Below are positions 31,754 through 35,671 of a DNA stretch of 35,671 nt, in pieces. How positions within the stretch are numbered: position 1 is the stretch's first letter; each line of letters begins with the position of its first letter. A program made the translations under genes and the position numbers. The notes beneath the pieces are model-generated. The model worked only from the letters and a program-made list of their open reading frames with translations. It was not told the DNA's origin and made no database searches. The DNA is taken from the NCBI GenBank assembly GCA_013154295.1, contig JAADCS010000061.1, positions 1 through 35,671 on the forward strand. Reading direction: 5' to 3'. The stretch is from Thermotogae bacterium. GTDB lineage: Bacteria; Hydrothermota; Hydrothermia; LBFQ01.

Positions 31754-33872
31754 AAAAGGACCTATACCTCTTCAGGAGTTGGCCGAAGAGTTGAAGGTTG
31801 ATCCGAAGGTGATCATCCAGATATTACGGGAGAACGGTTATCGTCATGTGCGCAGTAAAACTCACAATTTAAATCGCGATATGGAGATGTTGGTGCGACG
31901 TAAGATAGAGGAACAGCGCCGCCAGATTTCACAGGACTTGCAGGTAAAGAAACAGATATACCAGCCCCAAAGGCCCTCCCAAGCTCAAGGTCAGCGTAGG
32001 CCCAAGAGGAGGGATGAGAGGCGTCGTATAGAGCGGCAACCCCGTCATACCAAAAAACTCACCAAGAGTCGAACAAAGCCAAAGCCCAAGAGAAAAGAGG
32101 AACCTCAAAAGCAAGTAGAAAAGATTATAGTTAGCGGCCCTATGTCCCTCAGGGAATTTGCGGATGCTCTCGGTAGGGAGCCAGAGGAAATAATTCAGAA
32201 AGCCTTTATGATGGGTGTCCTCCTAACGATAAACCACATACTGGATCCGGACATGATCACCGCTTTGGCCTCCGAATTCGGCGTGGAGGTTGAATTCTCG
32301 GAAGCCGTTGAAGAACTCGTTGAGGAGGAAGAGGATCTTTACTCCGACTGGAGGACCAGGCCTCCGATCGTCACCGTGATGGGCCATGTGGATCACGGTA
32401 AAACTACCCTCTTGGACGCTATACGGGGTACGAGCGTAGCCTCCCAGGAGGCCGGTGGTATAACCCAAAGTATAGGTGCCTGGAGGGTGAAAAAGGGAGA
32501 CTACGAGATAATATTCATAGATACCCCTGGTCACGAGGCCTTCACGGCCATGAGGGCTCGTGGGGCCCAGGTTACGGACATCGTTATTCTGGTGGTGGCT
32601 GCCAACGAAGGTGTGAAACCTCAAACTGTAGAGGCTATAAACCATGCCAAAACTGCCGGCGTTCCTATAATCGTTGCCATAAACAAGATAGATGTACCCG
32701 GAGCTGATCCCATGAGGGTGAAAAACGATCTCATGCGATATAACCTAGTTCCCGAAGAGTACGGAGGCGACACCATATTCGTAGAAGTCTCAGCTCTAAA
32801 GAAGATCGGCATAGACGACCTGCTAGATGCTATCATTCTCAAGGCAGAAGAGCTTGACCTCAAGGCACCCTACAAGGGTCCGGCTCGCGCCGTCGTTATA
32901 GAATCGCAAATGGATACGAGAGGGAGAGGCCCCCTTGGAAGCGTGATAGTTCAAAAGGGTACCCTAAAGGTCGGTGATGCTTTCTGGTGCGGTCCTACCT
33001 ATGGGAAGGTCCGCGCCTTATATGACCAGAGTGGCAAGAGAGTTCAAGGGGCAACGCCCTCCATGCCCGTGGTGGTTCAGGGATTCGAAGAGGTGCCGAG
33101 AGCCGGCGATATACTGGTAGTGGTAGAGAATGTCCAAGATGCTAAGGAGAGGGCCGAGGAGTACCGCAAAACCATGAAATACCAGATAGAAAAACGCATA
33201 GACGTGAAGCTGATGAGACGCATCCAGGAGAAACTTCAGGCCGGAGAAAAGCTAAAGGTGCCTGTAGTGATAAAGGCGGATACCCAAGGCTCTGTAGAGG
33301 CACTTTCGCAAGCGGTCAGTAAGATGAAGTACAAAGAGATAGAGCCGGAGGTTATCCATAGCGGGGTCGGTCCAGTTACACCCACTGACGTCGATCTGGC
33401 TACAGCTTCGGAGGGGGTTATACTCGCCTTTAACACCAGGGTTCAAAGCGATGCCCGCAAACTGGCCGAGGCCCGCGGAGTAATAATCCGAACCGATAAG
33501 GTAATCTACCGCCTTCTGGAGGAACTGGAGAATATCTTGGCCAGTAACTTGGAACCGGAGATTGAGGAGGTAAAGATAGGCGAGGCAGAGGTGCGGGCTA
33601 CCTTTAACACCAGAGCCGGTACGGTAGCGGGCTGTTATGTAAGATCTGGCAAGATAGTCAGGGATGCCCTGGTAAAGGTGATCAGAGATGGAGAGGTCAT
33701 AGCTCAAAGTCGTATAGCCTCCCTTAAGCGATTCAAGGATGATGTGCGTGAGGTAACTGAAGGTTACGAATGTGGAGTAAGGTTGGAGAGCTTTAACAAG
33801 TTCAAACCCGGTGACCTGTTTGAGATATACATACGCACCGAAAGGCAGCGTACACTTACCAAAGAGGAGTAA
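31746..33872 (+). CDS. infB: Translation initiation factor IF-2
   Basis: 708 residues, a GTPase that places initiator tRNA on the ribosome. The N-terminus (1-130) is a short IF2N-like helix (LQELAEELKVDPKVIIQIL) and a basic linker. A second IF2N follows near 133. G domain: G1 GHVDHGKTT at about residue 214, G2 GGITQSIGAW (usually GGITQHIGAY), G3 DTPGHEAFT, G4 NKID, G5 SALKK (usually SAK/SAKT). Domains II, III and IV follow, ending with the fMet-tRNA-binding part containing GYECGVRLESFNKFKPGD. Overlaps nusA. The switch-I His to Ser change is noted. Confidence 0.96.
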   Translation: MRRKGPIPLQELAEELKVDPKVIIQILRENGYRHVRSKTHNLNRDMEMLVRRKIEEQRRQISQDLQVKKQIYQPQRPSQAQGQRRPKRRDERRRIERQPRHTKKLTKSRTKPKPKRKEEPQKQVEKIIVSGPMSLREFADALGREPEEIIQKAFMMGVLLTINHILDPDMITALASEFGVEVEFSEAVEELVEEEEDLYSDWRTRPPIVTVMGHVDHGKTTLLDAIRGTSVASQEAGGITQSIGAWRVKKGDYEIIFIDTPGHEAFTAMRARGAQVTDIVILVVAANEGVKPQTVEAINHAKTAGVPIIVAINKIDVPGADPMRVKNDLMRYNLVPEEYGGDTIFVEVSALKKIGIDDLLDAIILKAEELDLKAPYKGPARAVVIESQMDTRGRGPLGSVIVQKGTLKVGDAFWCGPTYGKVRALYDQSGKRVQGATPSMPVVVQGFEEVPRAGDILVVVENVQDAKERAEEYRKTMKYQIEKRIDVKLMRRIQEKLQAGEKLKVPVVIKADTQGSVEALSQAVSKMKYKEIEPEVIHSGVGPVTPTDVDLATASEGVILAFNTRVQSDARKLAEARGVIIRTDKVIYRLLEELENILASNLEPEIEEVKIGEAEVRATFNTRAGTVAGCYVRSGKIVRDALVKVIRDGEVIAQSRIASLKRFKDDVREVTEGYECGVRLESFNKFKPGDLFEIYIRTERQRTLTKEE

Positions 33873-33883
33873 GGGGACGAACC

Positions 33884-34636
33884 GTGAAGGCGGCCGTGAT
33901 CGTTCTCTTCCCCAAATATTTGGAATGTGCCTTTGAATACGCGCCGCTTAAAAAAGCGGTTGAAGGAGGTAAACTGGAAGTTCGTTTCTTTTCGCCGATA
34001 GACTTCGCTTCTGGTCCCAAGGATGTGGAGGACTACCAATACGGTGGAGGAAACGGCATGCTCCTGAAGGTAGATTGCGTAGCTAAAGCTATCCTTAAGG
34101 CCAAGGAGTGGCTTCCGGGTGCTCCAGTCCTCCTCCTCTCTCCCGCTGGCAAACCCCTAAGGCAAGATACGGTAATAGAGCTTTCACATCTCCCATCTCT
34201 GATATTGGTTGGAGGCCACTACAAGGGAATAGATGCACGAATATTAGATCTGGTAGATATGGAGATTTCAATTGGTGATTTTGTAGTATCTTCAGGAGAA
34301 CTGGCAGCCTTAGTGCTCTTGGACGCCGTTGTACGTCTCATTCCTGGAGTTTTAACCCACAGAAGATCCGCCGAAACCGATTCTCTGCACTCCGGTCTTT
34401 TGGAGCCCCCTCTCTACACTCGGCCCCGAAAGTATAAGGACCGAGAGGTTCCAAACGTGTTACTTTCGGGCCACCATGGGAAGGTCGAGCGTTGGAGGCG
34501 GGAATATGCTTTGAAAAGGACCCTTCTTTTTAGGCCGGATCTTTTGCAAAATGAAGATCTCACATCGGAGGATCGAGAGATCCTCTCCCAGATGGTTGAA
34601 ACCTTAAATAAGCTTCTTGATAATTCTGCCGAATGA
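33884..34636 (+). CDS. trmD: tRNA (guanine37-N1)-methyltransferase
   Basis: 250 residues. It methylates G37 next to the anticodon to prevent frameshifting. The SPOUT knot is complete: LLLSPAGKPLRQD, LILVGGHYKGIDARIL, SIGDFVVSSGELAALVLLDA, and the C-terminal domain LLEPPLYTRPRKYKDREVPN with LLSGHHGKVERWRR. The N-terminal start (MKAAVIVLFPKYLE) and QYGGGNGMLLK are typical. GTG start, with AAGGGG ahead. It follows infB by 11 bases, replacing the usual rbfA-truB. Confidence 0.95.
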   Translation: MKAAVIVLFPKYLECAFEYAPLKKAVEGGKLEVRFFSPIDFASGPKDVEDYQYGGGNGMLLKVDCVAKAILKAKEWLPGAPVLLLSPAGKPLRQDTVIELSHLPSLILVGGHYKGIDARILDLVDMEISIGDFVVSSGELAALVLLDAVVRLIPGVLTHRRSAETDSLHSGLLEPPLYTRPRKYKDREVPNVLLSGHHGKVERWRREYALKRTLLFRPDLLQNEDLTSEDREILSQMVETLNKLLDNSAE

Positions 34637-35514
34637 AAAAGTATTTCGTTTTTGATAGACCGGATATACGCAAAACTCTTTTAGAGTACATTAAAAAGAG
34701 ATATGCTATCGTCGAGGTGGGAGGAAACCTCATCCTCAGAAAAGTGGGAAAGGTGGTTCGCCTGGAATATGCTATCCAGGATGTGATAGACTGGTGGGAT
34801 ATGAATCTGGAAAAGGATGAGCTATTGAACATCCTTGAGAAAAACATATATTTTCGTGTTGTTTTAAAAAACCTATTAGAGTTCGGTCGCCTCCCTTCAA
34901 CCTTGAACGATCTACCAATAAGGTGGAGGAAAACTTGCAGTAAAGTATTCTATGTTCCCCTGAGGATTTTTCCGGATTTTTATACACTAAGAAAATCCTT
35001 TTCGAAGAACGTATGGAAGAATGTGCGTAATTCAAAGAATCGTCTTAAAAGACTGTACGGTTCTTGGAGGATTGAAAGGTGCCATCCGGTAGATAGCTTT
35101 TCCAGGTTGGCCTTGGAAATACTTGTAAACCATCCAACCAGCAAGTTCAAAGATCCCCTCTTCGTCAAGACCATGGCCAAGGTGATCGAGATACTCTATG
35201 AGAACAACCTTCTAACATGTTGGAAACTCTACGGTGGTGAAGAAACCTTGGCAACCAACTACATCATAGAGAGCGAAGATCTCGCTTTATCCTTTCTTGC
35301 TTCCTATATTAGGAAGGCGGGAGATGTATATCGTCTTTTGATATTCAACTTAATACGACATTACCACACCGAAGGATTCTCCGAGTTTAACTTCATGAAG
35401 GGAGAGAGCCCCTATAAGAAGCAGTGGACGGATCACTTTTACAGACTCTACAGGTATGAGGCCTTTCATCCTAATCCGTTAAAAAGGGTACTTGGTGTCA
35501 TCCCAATACTTTGA
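34633..35514 (+). CDS. GNAT/BcsL-CelD-like acyltransferase
   Basis: 293 residues. The C-terminal half follows the CelD/BcsL type of GNAT: SFSKNVWKNVRNSKNRLKRL, then FVKTMAKVIEILYENNLLTCW, a KLYGGEETLATNYIIES strand pair, and the signature NFMKGESPYKKQWTDHFYRL (family pattern DFxxGxExYKxxW). Such enzymes acylate polysaccharide or related polymers; the acceptor here is unknown. ATGA overlap with trmD indicates coupling. It is the second GNAT-fold protein in this unit, distinct from the one at 29298. Confidence 0.8.
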   Translation: MKKYFVFDRPDIRKTLLEYIKKRYAIVEVGGNLILRKVGKVVRLEYAIQDVIDWWDMNLEKDELLNILEKNIYFRVVLKNLLEFGRLPSTLNDLPIRWRKTCSKVFYVPLRIFPDFYTLRKSFSKNVWKNVRNSKNRLKRLYGSWRIERCHPVDSFSRLALEILVNHPTSKFKDPLFVKTMAKVIEILYENNLLTCWKLYGGEETLATNYIIESEDLALSFLASYIRKAGDVYRLLIFNLIRHYHTEGFSEFNFMKGESPYKKQWTDHFYRLYRYEAFHPNPLKRVLGVIPIL

Positions 35515-35517
35515 ACC

Positions 35518-35671
35518 TTGATTCGGATCGTCCATCTCCCGGTGAGTAGGTACTACGTAGTTCCTTTATCGCAAGGTGAAATAATACTGTTTAACCTAAA
35601 CGATGGCTTCAAATGGGTAGTTGAAAGAGGATGGGAATTTGAGACACAAAAGGATAATACCCTTCTTGCAT
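35518..35671 (+). CDS. Partial hypothetical protein at the right edge
   Basis: An open frame from a TTG 3 bases after the acyltransferase stop runs to the edge without a stop (51 codons). It begins MIRIVHLPVSRYYVVPL and contains GEIILFNLNDGFKW. A GTG at 35542 is an alternative start. The segment faintly recalls PqqD-type proteins (strand, then LN-x-x-G-x-x-W), but too little is visible to call it. Confidence 0.4.
   Translation, partial: MIRIVHLPVSRYYVVPLSQGEIILFNLNDGFKWVVERGWEFETQKDNTLLA

Overview
This window looks like chromosomal DNA from an uncultured, probably thermophilic, Gram-negative (diderm) bacterium of the FCB / WOR-3-like candidate-phylum type. Seen directly: bacterial translation and transcription genes (rimP-nusA-infB, trmD, rlmB), an LPS-export ATPase (lptB) with a DUF374-type acyltransferase, an OmpA-domain porin, and secreted proteins with FlgD-like or type IX secretion (T9SS)-like C-termini. 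Codon use leans to ATA and AGG/AGA. The phylum is inference. No rRNA, tRNA, CRISPR array or transposase was recognised.

Layout. 1-1736: two minus-strand secreted/unknown genes (one cut by the edge) and a UbiA-type prenyltransferase. 1829-5748 (+): nuoL, tmk, thiC. 5737-10612 (-): a six-gene, end-overlapping operon ilvE - yjbQ - DUF4388-like - DUF374 acyltransferase - lptB - glycosyltransferase. 10693-13427 (+): Dpm1-like glycosyltransferase, archaeal-type glycerol-1-phosphate dehydrogenase, multipass membrane protein. 13405-14118 (-): purC. 14402-17137 (+): OmpA-type porin with five CarboxypepD-like repeats, closed by a strong terminator. 17479-19804 (-): lpd and two membrane-associated unknowns. 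19862-21276 (+): Roadblock/LC7, V4R-like, DUF4159. 21273-24218 (-): fabG and a large secreted OB-fold-like protein. 24297-25487 (+): nuoD, then a perfect palindromic terminator. 25546-29242 (-): lipoprotein, folE, rlmB, FG-GAP/T9SS protein. 29298-35671 (+): two GNAT/FemAB-like acyltransferases flanking rimP-nusA-infB-trmD, then a truncated ORF.

The most striking pattern is not a single gene. Nearly every transcription unit starts with a TATAAT or TAGAAT hexamer only 5-11 bases before the start codon, leaving no room for a Shine-Dalgarno leader. Several genes inside operons instead carry canonical GGAGG sites. This suggests widespread leaderless mRNA in a bacterium and resolves several start codons (purC, the porin, the OB-fold protein, the acyltransferase at 29298). 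Many predicted secreted proteins in these units have very short N-termini with no basic residue.

The genes point to a cell with an LPS-type outer membrane, bacterial fatty-acid synthesis (fabG) and also G1PDH, the committed enzyme for archaeal-type glycerophosphate backbones. It has a complex I with dispersed nuo genes, de novo thiamine and purine synthesis, and a Roadblock/V4R/DUF4388 set of the kind associated with Mgl-type small-GTPase regulation.
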